Assembly: GCF_019916025.1 (NCBI RefSeq)
Contig: NZ_CP079737.1
Span: 2,480,001 to 2,544,000, forward strand
Length of the DNA stretch: 64,000 nucleotides
Source: Paraclostridium bifermentans
GTDB lineage: Bacteria > Bacillota > Clostridia > Peptostreptococcales > Peptostreptococcaceae
Direction of reading: 5' to 3'
A program made the translations under genes and the position numbers. Every line of letters begins with the position of its first letter. Position 1 is the stretch's first letter. The notes beneath the pieces are model-generated. The model saw nothing but the letters and a program-made list of their open reading frames with translations, did not search any database and was not told the DNA's origin. Positions 26,024 through 35,799 of this stretch are shown here, one piece after another.

Positions 26024-27279
26024 AAAAATACTATTGAAAAAATTAAAAATAAGGCTAATCCATGCGTCAACATTAATGTTGATATGAATGATGTATTTAA
26101 GTAATATATATATATAAATATTACTCCAAATAATATACTATTCATGTTTGTACATCTCAATATATTATAAATTAAACCTATAACTAAACTAAATATAATA
26201 ACACCAATCCATCCAAATGAAAAATACCCTTCTGTTAGCACACCTACATTTGCATTTGATCCAGCTTTTTTCATAATTCCATCTCCTATATACATAGATA
26301 GAGATGAGTATCCATGTAAAACTGAATCTTGCTTTCCTAATATTGCCCCTATCGGAGAATGTAGTCCATATGTATAATTTCCTGTAAAAAAATCATAATA
26401 AATATTATCTAAATATGGAGGTATAAAAAATACTCTCCTAATAAATCCATCTAATAAGAACGTATTTCCTGATATGTAGTATAATAGAATTCCAAAAATA
26501 GATATTATTGTGACTAACTTTACAAATATTATAGGCTTATCTATATAATCCCCACGATAGAATATTATTACAGCAAATATGCCTATAAATATACTTTTTA
26601 CTGCACCACATAAGAAAATATATAAAATTATAAATAAACTTAGAAAAAAAGTATTCTTTTTTTTATATTTTATAGAATACGCCATAAGTATAGGTGCCCC
26701 TACTCTTGTAAGAGGTGATACTAAGTAGCCTAGTATCCCCATATTAATTTCTCTAAAATCTAATCTTGTATCATAAATATCAATTAATAATAAATTCTTC
26801 AAGTTTATTTTATCTATATATTTAATAATAAATGGAATTAATAGAATTAATGATACAATCAATATCTTCCTTAATATATTTTGATTTAACTCTATATTAT
26901 ATTTTGAGGGTTTAAAATTAAATTTAATATTACTTACCAATAGTATCGAACCTAACATTATTAGTGTAGCTATTGTAGGCTTGAATGAATATTCATTATA
27001 TTGATATACAATTACTGTCCCATAAAGATTATATACCAATAATATATTCCATATAGCATAAATTATCTTATCTTTTATAAAGATTCCCATCAAAGTAAAT
27101 ATACCTACTATAGAAATCCCCAATGTAAATCTACTTATTTTAAAAATAAAATTAAATCCCATATAATTATATACATCAGATATAATTAAACAATACGCAA
27201 GCGATAAACTAATAAAACATATTATTTCATAGAGAAATAATTTTAACCTTTTTTTTGAAATTTTATGATTTAATACCAT
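26005..27279 (-). CDS. Oligosaccharide repeat-unit polymerase, Wzy-like (locus 2)
   Basis: 424 aa, about 11 hydrophobic segments, with a polar extracellular loop around 270-345 (FFTGNYTYGLHSPIGAILGKQDS, then YSSLSMYIGDGIMKKAGSNANVGVLTEGYFSFGW). The ending pattern, TEGYFSFGWIGVIIFS, recurs in oligosaccharide polymerases of Firmicutes. It should polymerise undecaprenyl-linked repeats of locus 2 on the outer membrane face. It is the last gene of locus 2 before the galU2 gap. ATG preceded by AGGGAGC. It shows no obvious similarity to the locus 1 polymerase, so the two glycans probably differ. Confidence 0.75.
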   Translation of the reverse strand: MVLNHKISKKRLKLFLYEIICFISLSLAYCLIISDVYNYMGFNFIFKISRFTLGISIVGIFTLMGIFIKDKIIYAIWNILLVYNLYGTVIVYQYNEYSFKPTIATLIMLGSILLVSNIKFNFKPSKYNIELNQNILRKILIVSLILLIPFIIKYIDKINLKNLLLIDIYDTRLDFREINMGILGYLVSPLTRVGAPILMAYSIKYKKKNTFFLSLFIILYIFLCGAVKSIFIGIFAVIIFYRGDYIDKPIIFVKLVTIISIFGILLYYISGNTFLLDGFIRRVFFIPPYLDNIYYDFFTGNYTYGLHSPIGAILGKQDSVLHGYSSLSMYIGDGIMKKAGSNANVGVLTEGYFSFGWIGVIIFSLVIGLIYNILRCTNMNSILFGVIFIYIYYLNTSFISTLMLTHGLALFLIFSIVFLYRKSE

Positions 27280-27304
27280 ATTTAAATGCTCCCTATAAAA
27301 TAAT

Positions 27305-28420
27305 TCAACTTTTAGTTATATTTTCATATATACTTATATATTTTTTAGCAACTGTATTCCAATTAAATTCATAAATTTTATCACGCTTAAAACTGCTAAC
27401 TTCATTATAGTTTTTTATTAAATCTTCTATCTTTTCACAAATGTTATCTATGTCATTATAATTAGCAGAATATCCAACATATCCATCCTTAAAATATCCA
27501 TCAAATCCTTGACCTTTTGTGTATATTACTGGTACCCCTTGTGTTAATGCCTCTACATATACCAGTCCAAAAGTTTCATATTGAGATACCATTGCAAATA
27601 TATGAGCATCTTTATATAATTTAATTAACTGTTCCTTTTCCATATATCCATGAATTTTAATATGTTCCACATCGGAACTAGATAGTTTTTTTATTTTTTT
27701 TAATCTATTTCCTTTTCCAACTAAATTTAAATTTATGCAATACCCTTTTTGATTGAGTAATTTTGTTGCATGTATTAAACTTTCTACATTCTTATTTTTA
27801 TTAAACTCGCCTACATAGATCAAGTTGATTTGATTATCTATTTTCTTTTTTTCCAAACATATATTCTCTATCCAAAATTGATTAACTCCATTTGGTATAA
27901 CTTCCAAATTTAATTTCATATCTTCATCTATATAATTTTCTAACATATAGTCTCTATATGAATGAGATATAAATATAACTTTTTTAGCACTTTTCATTAT
28001 TTCTAACCCTAATGTTCTTAAATGCGGCATGTATTTAAAAAAAACATTGATATCTGTATTTCTAACTGCTACTATGTAATCTATATTCTTTTCTTGCTTT
28101 AATTTATATGCTATATACCCATTTACAAACAATGAATGAGCATGAATTACATCAACATCTGAAAGGTTAACCTTATTTAGCATATCTTTATATATTTTTT
28201 TCATTTTTAACTTAAAATTAAGTCTATCTAAATTATTGAAATTTTTTGAGTATATATAATTTGTGCTTTTTAAACCATCTTTATAATTCTTATTTATAAG
28301 TTTATCAGAGTTAATAGGTATATATACTTCATTACTTACCCCTAATTCATCTAAATTAGTTATAAGATTTTTATAGAGTTTTGATCCTATATAATAAGAA
28401 CATATATGTAATACTTTCAT
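27305..28420 (-). CDS. Glycosyltransferase family 4 (locus 2)
   Basis: 371 aa GT-B enzyme. VIHAHSLFVNGYIAYKLK in the acceptor half; VIPNGVNQFWIE, LIYVGEFNKNKNVESLI, KIHGYMEKEQLIKLYKDAHIFAMVS and YETFGLVYVEALTQGVPVI in the donor half, the last holding the retaining GT4 Glu pair. It adds one sugar to the lipid-linked repeat; donor and acceptor are unknown. It lies 14 bp after the UDP-HexNAc dehydrogenase gene and 25 bp before wzy2, within one operon. ATG preceded by AAAGGAG. Confidence 0.85.
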   Translation of the reverse strand: MKVLHICSYYIGSKLYKNLITNLDELGVSNEVYIPINSDKLINKNYKDGLKSTNYIYSKNFNNLDRLNFKLKMKKIYKDMLNKVNLSDVDVIHAHSLFVNGYIAYKLKQEKNIDYIVAVRNTDINVFFKYMPHLRTLGLEIMKSAKKVIFISHSYRDYMLENYIDEDMKLNLEVIPNGVNQFWIENICLEKKKIDNQINLIYVGEFNKNKNVESLIHATKLLNQKGYCINLNLVGKGNRLKKIKKLSSSDVEHIKIHGYMEKEQLIKLYKDAHIFAMVSQYETFGLVYVEALTQGVPVIYTKGQGFDGYFKDGYVGYSANYNDIDNICEKIEDLIKNYNEVSSFKRDKIYEFNWNTVAKKYISIYENITKS

Positions 28421-28434
28421 AAATTCTCCTTTGT

Positions 28435-29745
28435 TTATAATCTCCAGTATATAAATTCATTTTTATCTAAATCACTTTTATTGTATATACCTTTTATATC
28501 TATTAATACCTTTTTATCATCATTATACATCCCTGTTAACTGTTCTATACTCATTTGTTTAAAATCATTATGTTCTACTGCATATATAACTGCATCAACA
28601 GAATTAAGTTCATCTATTGAGTTAAGCTGTATTTTATATTCATCAAAAGCTTCTTGTTTATCTGCAATGGGATCATAAATTAAAACCTCTATACCGTAGT
28701 CCTTAAGCTCATTTATTATATCTATAACTTTTGTGTTTCTAGTATCTGGACAATTTTCTTTAAATGTAAGTCCTAATATTGCAACTTTACATCCATTTAT
28801 TTTTTTCTCTGCTTTTATAAGTTTTTTTATTGTATTTTCAACTACATAATTAGCCATTCCATCATTTATTTTTCTTCCAGATAAAATTATCTGAGAGTGA
28901 TAACCTAATTCTTCTGCTTTATATATAAAATAATATGGATCAACTCCTATACAGTGTCCTCCTACTAAACCTGGCTTGAAATTCAAAAAATTCCATTTAG
29001 TACTTGCTGCTTTTAATACCTCTTGTGTATCTATACCCATTTTATTAAATACCATAGCTAATTCATTCATAAATGCAATATTGATATCTCTCTGCGAATT
29101 TTCTATGACTTTTGCAGCTTCTGCTACCTTTATGCTTTCAGCTCTATATACCCCAGCCTCAATAATTATTTCATACACACTTGCCACAATATCTAAAGTA
29201 TCTTGATCACACCCAGATACTATTTTAGTTATAGTTGTCAGTGTATTAATTTTATCCCCTGGATTTATTCTTTCAGGTGAATATCCTACTTTGAAATCTT
29301 TCCCATACTCTAATCCTGAAATTTCTTCTAATATAGGAATACATATTTCCTCTGTAGTTCCTGGATATACAGTTGATTCATATACAACGATAGACCCACT
29401 TGTTAAATTCCTAGCAAGAGTTCTAGTTGCTCCTATAACAGGTTTTAAATCTGGAGTTTTATCACTATTTATAGGTGTAGGCACCGCTACTATATGAAAT
29501 TTTGCATCTTTTATATCTGCTTCATTGTATGTAAATTTCACAGAAGTTTTTCTTAGTTCTTCATTTCCCACTTCCTTTGTTGCATCATATCCATCTATAT
29601 AATTTTGTACTTTTTCTTTGTTTATATCAAATCCAATTACATTTACGTGTTTTGCAAATTCTACCGCTAATGGTATACCTACATATCCTAATCCTATAAT
29701 AGATATATTTTCTTCTTTTTTTAAAATTTTATTGTATAAATTCAC
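28435..29745 (-). CDS. UDP-N-acetylhexosamine 6-dehydrogenase, WbpA/TviB-like (locus 2)
   Basis: 436 aa, clearly paralogous to 13089-14429. GLGYVGIPLA near the start, YESTVYPGTTEE, GYSPERINPGD, and the catalytic Cys in VGGHCIGVDPYY identify the UDP-HexNAc branch. It forms UDP-N-acetylhexosaminuronic acid with two NAD+. I place the start at a GTG seven bases after GGAGG; the longer open frame starting at 29820 would run back through the end of ugd and bury this site. Unlike locus 1, no 4-epimerase gene sits beside it, so either the gluco form is used or galE/the locus 1 epimerase helps. Confidence 0.88.
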   Translation of the reverse strand: MNLYNKILKKEENISIIGLGYVGIPLAVEFAKHVNVIGFDINKEKVQNYIDGYDATKEVGNEELRKTSVKFTYNEADIKDAKFHIVAVPTPINSDKTPDLKPVIGATRTLARNLTSGSIVVYESTVYPGTTEEICIPILEEISGLEYGKDFKVGYSPERINPGDKINTLTTITKIVSGCDQDTLDIVASVYEIIIEAGVYRAESIKVAEAAKVIENSQRDINIAFMNELAMVFNKMGIDTQEVLKAASTKWNFLNFKPGLVGGHCIGVDPYYFIYKAEELGYHSQIILSGRKINDGMANYVVENTIKKLIKAEKKINGCKVAILGLTFKENCPDTRNTKVIDIINELKDYGIEVLIYDPIADKQEAFDEYKIQLNSIDELNSVDAVIYAVEHNDFKQMSIEQLTGMYNDDKKVLIDIKGIYNKSDLDKNEFIYWRL

Positions 29746-29758
29746 TTTATAACCTCCA

Positions 29759-31036
29759 TTATATATTGCCAATTGATTCATATTGTATTGAAGATGATTT
29801 TTCATAACAATTACGCCCATCTAATATTATTGCATTTTTCATAAGTTTTTTATAATTATTCACATCAAATCTCTTTATTTCGTCCCATTCTGTAAATATG
29901 AAACATATATCTGCACCTTCTATAGTTTCTTCTATAGATTCACAATATGTAATTTCATTTGGATATATTTTTTTAAAATTATCCATTCCAACAGGATCCC
30001 AAGCTTTTATATTAGCTCCATCTTCCAATAATATAGGAATGTTAACCAGAGATGGAGCTTCTCTTAAATCATCAGTCCCTGGTTTAAAAGTCAGGCCTAA
30101 TATAGCAACTGTTTTCCCCTCCAAACTTTCATAGTATTTACGAGATTTTTTTATAAGTTTTATTTTTTGATTTTCGTTTACTTCTATAGCTGCTTTTATA
30201 GTTTTTAGCTCATAATCATGAAAATTTGCCAACCAGTGAAGAGCTTTTGTATCTTTTGGAAAACACGATCCGCCATAACCTATACCTGCATTTAAAAATT
30301 TATTTCCTATTCTATCATCATATCCCATACCTTTCGTAACATCATTTATATTTGCTCCAACAATTTCACATAAATTAGCAATTTCATTTATATAGGATAT
30401 TTTAAGTGCTAAAAAATCGTTTGAAGCATATTTTATCATTTCAGCACTTTTTCTATTAGTTATTATTATCGGTATGTCAAATCCAGAATAAACATTTTTC
30501 ATTACTTCACTAGCTTCTTTATCCTCTACACCTACAACAATTCTACTTGCTTGCAAGGTATCCTTTACCGCAGTTCCTTGAGCTAAAAACTCTGGATTTG
30601 AAACTACATCGACCTTAACATCAAATTTTAAATTATCTTTTATAATCTTCTCAACTTTATCATTAGTTCCAATTGGTACTGTAGATTTTACAACTACTAC
30701 ACAGTTTCTTTGAATACTTTGTGCAATTTGTTTCGCCACATTATATACATAACTTAGGTTAGCCGAACCATCCTTTTTCTCCGGAGTTCCTACTCCTATA
30801 AATATGACTTCGGCATTTTTATATGCTTCTTCATAATTCGATGTGTAATTTAGATTTTTTTTGTACTTTCTCATTAAAATTTCCAAATTTTCCTCATAAA
30901 TAGGTGACTTTTCATTCCTCATCATTTCTAATTTATTTTCATCAATATCAACACAAGTAACCTTATGCCCTTTTGACGCTAAGCATACTGCGGTTACTAG
31001 TCCCACATATCCTGTCCCAGCTACAGCTAAATTCAT
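29759..31036 (-). CDS. ugd: UDP-glucose 6-dehydrogenase
   Basis: 425 aa. AGTGYVGLVTAVCLASKGH at the N-terminus, VVKSTVPIGTND, SNPEFLAQGTAVKD and the catalytic Cys in GYGGSCFPKDTKAL are diagnostic for UDP-glucose (TuaD/Ugd) rather than UDP-HexNAc dehydrogenases. It oxidises UDP-glucose to UDP-glucuronate, so the locus 2 polymer probably contains glucuronic acid in addition to a HexNAc-uronate. The ATG chosen is nine bases after AAGGAG; the TTG three codons earlier is too close. The substrate is supplied by GalU. Confidence 0.92.
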   Translation of the reverse strand: MNLAVAGTGYVGLVTAVCLASKGHKVTCVDIDENKLEMMRNEKSPIYEENLEILMRKYKKNLNYTSNYEEAYKNAEVIFIGVGTPEKKDGSANLSYVYNVAKQIAQSIQRNCVVVVKSTVPIGTNDKVEKIIKDNLKFDVKVDVVSNPEFLAQGTAVKDTLQASRIVVGVEDKEASEVMKNVYSGFDIPIIITNRKSAEMIKYASNDFLALKISYINEIANLCEIVGANINDVTKGMGYDDRIGNKFLNAGIGYGGSCFPKDTKALHWLANFHDYELKTIKAAIEVNENQKIKLIKKSRKYYESLEGKTVAILGLTFKPGTDDLREAPSLVNIPILLEDGANIKAWDPVGMDNFKKIYPNEITYCESIEETIEGADICFIFTEWDEIKRFDVNNYKKLMKNAIILDGRNCYEKSSSIQYESIGNI

Positions 31037-31059
31037 GCTATTCAACTCCTTATGTTCAT

Positions 31060-31809
31060 CTATTTTAGTTTTAATAATTTAATTACCACCCAGCAAGAAA
31101 TATGCCATGAAGATCTTATTATTGATAAGTTTTCTATTTCTCTATATAAGTACCAGTGATATTTAACTAATTTTATTTTATTTCTTGATAATGAATTTTT
31201 TCTTAACCTATACAGCATAAGAGTATCATCTAATCCATATGCATATTTTTCTGATTTCAAAATTTTTAACCATAAGGCATCATCATTTCGCTTTCTTATA
31301 TTAGGGGTTTCAAATTTACCTAAATTTTTTGCATTGTAAACTACAGTAGAATTTCCAATAGGGCAGCTTAAAAGAACGCCATTATAATCTACTTTTTCCT
31401 TAACTTCTATTGAAATACCATTTTCTTTTCCATCTTCATCAATTTGTTTATAGTTAGTACAAGTAAAATTATAATTGTTTTTTTTCATCCAATTTATTTG
31501 CTTTTCTAACTTATCATTAGTCCATAAGTCATCACTATCTAAAAAAGCAATGAATTCTCCTTTAGCCTTATCAACAGCTAAATTTCTTGCTATAGCTGCT
31601 CCTGAGTTTTCTTTTAATTTATAATATTTTATTCTATTATCTATTTTTATAAATTCATTTACTATATCCTCAGTTTTATCTTTTGAACAATCGTCCGATA
31701 TAATTAATTCCCAATTTTCATATGTCTGATTTAAAACGCTTTTTATAGACTCTCCAATAAAATCTTCACAATTATATGTTGGCATTATAACTGATACTAA
31801 TCCATCCAT
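31060..31809 (-). CDS. Glycosyltransferase family 2 (locus 2)
   Basis: 249 aa GT-A enzyme. VSVIMPTYNCEDFIGESIKS at the start, ELIISDDCSKDKTEDIV, and AFLDSDDLWTNDKLEKQ (the DxD-like metal site) are typical of GT2 inverting transferases. The C-terminus has RKRNDDALWLKILK, with ED/DD catalytic-base placement, and ends in a hydrophobic patch. It adds one sugar to the lipid-linked intermediate. It lies 21 bp after the sugar transferase gene and 24 bp before ugd. ATG preceded by GGAG. Confidence 0.88.
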   Translation of the reverse strand: MDGLVSVIMPTYNCEDFIGESIKSVLNQTYENWELIISDDCSKDKTEDIVNEFIKIDNRIKYYKLKENSGAAIARNLAVDKAKGEFIAFLDSDDLWTNDKLEKQINWMKKNNYNFTCTNYKQIDEDGKENGISIEVKEKVDYNGVLLSCPIGNSTVVYNAKNLGKFETPNIRKRNDDALWLKILKSEKYAYGLDDTLMLYRLRKNSLSRNKIKLVKYHWYLYREIENLSIIRSSWHISCWVVIKLLKLK

Positions 31810-31829
31810 ATACCCAACTCCAATACTTT

Positions 31830-32485
31830 TTATTTAGTTATTATTACTTCAATTGTCTTTAAAATCAACTTAAAATCTTCTACTAAAGATATATTTTTTA
31901 TATATTTAACATTAAGTTCTATTTTAGTGGGCATTATGTCTTTTATATATGTTTCTTCTGGACTACTGCTTTCCCCTAAAATATCATTTTCATTTCTAAA
32001 TTCTATAGATGCGTAATCTGTAATACCTGGCTGTACTAATAATATTTGTTCTTGATACTCATCATACAAATCCACATATTTAGGAACTTCTGGTCTAGGT
32101 CCAACTAAACTCATCTCTCCTTTAAATACATTTATAAGTTGTGGAAGTTCATCTAATTTACACTTTCGTATAAATTTCCCCACATTAGTTATTCTGCTGT
32201 CATTCCCTATAGTAATCTGTTTGCCTATCTTCTCTGCATCAGTAACCATTGTTCTAAACTTATAGATTTCAAAATTTTTTTTATTTTTCCCAACTCTTTG
32301 TTGTTTGAAGAATACAGGTCCTTTTGAGTCTATTTTTATTAATATAGCAATTAGTAAAAGTATAGGTGACAGAATAACCAATCCAAAAAACGATGCTCCT
32401 ATATCAAATATTCTTTTAAATACCAGATTAATTTTTTTTTTTGTAATTCTTCTCTTATATCTACAAACTCTTTTATATCTTGCAT
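31830..32485 (-). CDS. Initiating sugar transferase interrupted by an A11 tract (frameshifted or phase-variable)
   Basis: An ATG at 32485, four bases after AAGGAGG, reads MQDIKEFVDIREELQKKK, then runs into a homopolymer of 11 A (32432-32442). In the present frame it stops after 28 codons. One extra A joins it to INLVFKRIFDIGASFFG and the rest of a normal bacterial sugar transferase: PVFFKQQRVGKNKKNFEIYKFRTM, KLDELPQLINVFKGEMS, VGPRPE and VQPGITDYASI. No ATG, GTG or TTG exists in the downstream frame before a TTG at 32381 that would remove the membrane anchor start. Role: transfer of sugar-1-phosphate to undecaprenyl phosphate, starting the locus 2 repeat. Slippage could switch it on; sequencing error is the alternative. 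Confidence 0.75.
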
Positions 32486-32509
32486 TTGTCCTCCTTAGTT
32501 ATATATGGC

Positions 32510-33709
32510 CTACTTATTTAATATTTTTTTTAAACTTTCAACTATATATAGTACATTCGATTCGCTTATAGTCGTATTTAATGGTAATGTTATTTCATTT
32601 TTATACATATTGAAAGTATTAGGATAATGCTCTATATTAAATCCTAAATTTTTATAAGCTGTTAATAATGGCAATGGTTTATAATGAACATTAGTTGAAA
32701 TACCTGACTCAGCCATTTTAACGATAACTTCATTCCTAAATACTTCGTCTTTTCCTGTTAACCTAATTAAATATAAATGACCACTAGATTTATACTCATC
32801 AGTACAATGTTTAAGTACTTCTACTCCATCAATTTCATTTAATAGCTCATCATACTTATTTATAATTGCTTTTCTGTACTTAAGTAGTTTTTCATATCTA
32901 CTTAACTGCCCTAATCCTATCGCTGCCATTATATCTGTCATATTGCATTTATATGCAGGTTCTATTATGTCATACTCCCAAGATCCTATCTTAGTCTTAG
33001 CTAATGCATCTTTTGTTTGTCCATGAAGTGATAAACAATTATATTTTTTGTATATTTCTTCATCATCAATTCCATCGATACTCTTCCAAGTAACGGCTCC
33101 ACCTTCTGCTGTAGTAAGATTCTTAACAGCATGAAAAGAAAAGCTTGTAAAATCAGATATACTTCCACTCATTTTCCCTTTGTAACTTGCCCCAAATGAA
33201 TGAGCTCCATCAGCTATTACAGTTACCCTTCCTATAGACCTTTGTATTTCATTATTTGCTTTGAATAAGTCTTTTTTGCTATTTACAACATCAAAAATCT
33301 TGTCATAATCACAAGGTACTCCTGCTAGGTCAACGCATATAATAGCTTTCGTTTTTTCTGTTATAGCTTCTCCTAATTTTTCATAATCCATTTGGTATGA
33401 ACCTTCTGCTGTATCAACTAAAACTATCTTTGCTCCAACATGATGTATAACACTTGCTGATGCAGTATATGTATAAGCACTTGTTATAACTTCATCTCCT
33501 GGTCCTATTCCTAAAACTCTTAATGTCATTTCCATTCCTGCAGTGGCAGAGTTTAAGCATATAGCTCTATTTGTTGTGCAGTAATCAGCTATCTTTCTTT
33601 CAAATTTCTTAGTCTTTGGACCTGTCGTAATCCAACCTGATTTTAATACTTCTACAACATTATTTATTTCAACATCCGTTATATCTGGTGGTGAAAATGG
33701 AATATTCAT
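32510..33709 (-). CDS. DegT/DnrJ-family sugar aminotransferase (locus 2)
   Basis: 399 aa PLP enzyme. FSPPDITDVEINNVVEVLKS, then GWITTGPKTKKFE near the start, LNSATAGMEMTLRVLGIGPGD, IADGAHSFGASYKGK and the PLP lysine in FHAVKNLTTAEGGAV. It probably transaminates the 4-keto sugar made by the adjacent PglF2, which it follows by only 3 bp. It is not a close copy of the locus 1 PglE and has an insertion around 140-160 (SKKDLFKANNEIQRS). No PglD-type acetyltransferase gene sits in this locus, so the end product may be a 4-amino sugar or may use PglD from locus 1. Confidence 0.85.
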   Translation of the reverse strand: MNIPFSPPDITDVEINNVVEVLKSGWITTGPKTKKFERKIADYCTTNRAICLNSATAGMEMTLRVLGIGPGDEVITSAYTYTASASVIHHVGAKIVLVDTAEGSYQMDYEKLGEAITEKTKAIICVDLAGVPCDYDKIFDVVNSKKDLFKANNEIQRSIGRVTVIADGAHSFGASYKGKMSGSISDFTSFSFHAVKNLTTAEGGAVTWKSIDGIDDEEIYKKYNCLSLHGQTKDALAKTKIGSWEYDIIEPAYKCNMTDIMAAIGLGQLSRYEKLLKYRKAIINKYDELLNEIDGVEVLKHCTDEYKSSGHLYLIRLTGKDEVFRNEVIVKMAESGISTNVHYKPLPLLTAYKNLGFNIEHYPNTFNMYKNEITLPLNTTISESNVLYIVESLKKILNK

Positions 33710-33712
33710 ATT

Positions 33713-35617
33713 TTATGCCCCCTTAAGTGATTTATCATTTGCTTCTTCCGGTCTTATATAAGTAGTAACTAATTCTCTCATTACGTTATCAATTAGATCT
33801 ACTTCTTCCTTATCAACAATAGACTTTAAAATCTCTAAATGCATCTTGCATCTTTCTGAATCAAAGTCTATTGGTTTTCCAATAAATATCTTCTTATGAT
33901 CAGTGTTAGTTAATCCTTCCTCTGACATAAGTAACTCTTCATATAACTTTTCTCCTGGTCTAAGTCCAGTAAACTTAATCTTTATATCTACATTTGGTTC
34001 AAATCCACTAAGTCTAATTAAATTATCTGCCAAATCAACTATCTTAACTGGATCTCCCATATCAAGAACAAATATCTCTCCACCTTTTGCCATAGCGCCT
34101 GCTTGTATAACAAGTTGAACAGCTTCTGGTATTGTCATAAAGTATCGTATAATATCTGGGTGAGTTATAGTTACTGGTCCACCTTCTTCAATTTGCTTTT
34201 TAAATAACGGAATAACACTTCCATTGCTTCCAAGTACATTTCCGAACCTAACTGCTACAAACTCTGTTTCACTTTTTTCATTCATAGTTTGTATTATCAT
34301 TTCTGCTGCTCTTTTTGTTGCTCCCATTATATTAGTTGGGTTAACAGCTTTGTCTGTAGATATAAGTACAAATCTTTTTACTTTGTATTTATCTGCAAGT
34401 GTTGCTACGTTTCTTGTTCCAAATATGTTATTTTTTATAGCCTCACTTGGGCTTTTTTCCATAAGTGGAACATGCTTATGAGCTGCTGCATGGAATACTG
34501 CATCAGGTCTATACTTATTAAATATTTCATCCATACGCTTTTCTTCTCTAATCGATGCTATTACTGTTTTAAGATTTAATCTGCTACCATATTTTCTTAT
34601 TAACTCTTGTTGAATTGCGTATGCGTTATTTTCATAATTATCAAGTATTATGAGTTGTTTTGGATTAAAGCTTGCTACTTGTCTACATAGCTCACTTCCG
34701 ATACTTCCTCCTCCACCTGTTACTAAAACTACTTTATTTTGTAGATATTCACTCATTTCAGCTAAATTTACTTTTATTGGTTCTCTTCCTAATAAGTCCT
34801 CAATTTGAACATCCCTGATTTTTTTTATATCTACTTTTCCATCAATAATTTCGTATACACCAGGTATTGTTCTTAATTTACATTTTGTCTGTTTGCAAAT
34901 TTCTATAATTTGTTTCTTTTCATGTTTACTTATTTTAGCAATTGCTATTATGATTTCATCAATATCATATTTTTCTACTAGGTCATGTACATCTTTTATA
35001 TTTCCTAAAATAGGTATATTATGTATTCTTCTACCTTTTTTACTTACGTCATCATCTAATATTCCTATAGGTTTTTTTAAAAGTTGAGGATTATTTTTAA
35101 GTTCTTGTATTACCATCTCTCCTGCACTTCCTGCTCCTACAATAAGTACATTTGATGATTTTTCTTTCAAACCACTTCTTATTAAAACTCTTCTTCCCGT
35201 TCTATAAAGAAGTCTTGTTCCTCCTGTTAATGATATAGTTAATATCGTGTTTAAAATGTAAAAAGTTATTGAAAATTTTGTTCCCATAAATAGGTGTATT
35301 AAATAAGTTGTTATTACTGATAATGTACACGCAAATACTATTGCAATTAGTTCTTCTTCTCCCGCATATCTCCATAAGCTGTGGTAACATCTACACAATG
35401 ATAAAGTTACTATACTTACAATTACATAAACTAAGATTGCACCCATAGCTATATGTTCCAAATAGTATTGTAAGTATATTATCCAAGTAGAAACTATAAA
35501 TGATAACACTATACATGCTATATCTGTTCCAACTAAAATCAGTTGTCTCATTCTGTACTTACCTAATAAATTTTCTAATACACTTTCTTTCTTTGGGGCT
35601 GAAACATCAGTCTCCAT
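33713..35617 (-). CDS. UDP-GlcNAc 4,6-dehydratase-like protein, PglF/CapD family (locus 2)
   Basis: 634 aa, highly similar to the locus 1 protein (19847-21679). Four N-terminal membrane segments, VLIVGAGSAGEMVIQELKN, VTGGGGSIGSELCRQ, STDKAVNPTNIMGATKRAAEM and FTGLRPGEKLYEELLMSEEG are shared. It has about 24 more residues at the N-terminus (METDVSAPKKESVLENLLGK) than the locus 1 copy. It makes a UDP-4-keto-6-deoxy-HexNAc. ATG preceded by GGGGGAGG. A promoter lies at 35693-35720, so locus 2 downstream of the kinase has its own start. Confidence 0.9.
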   Translation of the reverse strand: METDVSAPKKESVLENLLGKYRMRQLILVGTDIACIVLSFIVSTWIIYLQYYLEHIAMGAILVYVIVSIVTLSLCRCYHSLWRYAGEEELIAIVFACTLSVITTYLIHLFMGTKFSITFYILNTILTISLTGGTRLLYRTGRRVLIRSGLKEKSSNVLIVGAGSAGEMVIQELKNNPQLLKKPIGILDDDVSKKGRRIHNIPILGNIKDVHDLVEKYDIDEIIIAIAKISKHEKKQIIEICKQTKCKLRTIPGVYEIIDGKVDIKKIRDVQIEDLLGREPIKVNLAEMSEYLQNKVVLVTGGGGSIGSELCRQVASFNPKQLIILDNYENNAYAIQQELIRKYGSRLNLKTVIASIREEKRMDEIFNKYRPDAVFHAAAHKHVPLMEKSPSEAIKNNIFGTRNVATLADKYKVKRFVLISTDKAVNPTNIMGATKRAAEMIIQTMNEKSETEFVAVRFGNVLGSNGSVIPLFKKQIEEGGPVTITHPDIIRYFMTIPEAVQLVIQAGAMAKGGEIFVLDMGDPVKIVDLADNLIRLSGFEPNVDIKIKFTGLRPGEKLYEELLMSEEGLTNTDHKKIFIGKPIDFDSERCKMHLEILKSIVDKEEVDLIDNVMRELVTTYIRPEEANDKSLKGA

Positions 35618-35692
35618 TAAAACACCTCCCCCTTTAATATTTTTTAAATTTAATTATATTAATTGTAAAGTTTTTCCATTTTTTCCCGTATA

Positions 35693-35720
35693 ATTATAAG
35701 AGTAAGGTTACTATAATCAA
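35693..35720 (-). promoter_or_regulatory. Promoter for the pglF2 operon
   Basis: On the minus strand TTGATT and TATAAT are separated by 16 bp, giving a start near 35686 and a leader of about 70 nt ahead of pglF2. It matches the housekeeping sigma factor pattern; not tested. Confidence 0.5.
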
Positions 35721-35753
35721 CAAAAGTTTTTCTTACTTTCATAATTTCCAATT

Positions 35754-35789
35754 ATATGCACTAAAATATTCGCCAATTTTAGTGCATAT
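35754..35789. terminator. Hairpin after the tyrosine kinase gene
   Basis: ATATGCACTAAAAT pairs with ATTTTAGTGCATAT around a short loop, 11 bp after the kinase stop. There is no clear T-run, so it may only partly terminate and let some transcripts enter pglF2. Confidence 0.55.
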
Positions 35790-35799
35790 TGTCATTCCC

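Noticed and set aside
28435-29820. Longer N-terminus for the locus 2 UDP-HexNAc dehydrogenase
   Set aside because: It would run through the 3' end of ugd and bury a perfect GGAGG site placed seven bases before a GTG.
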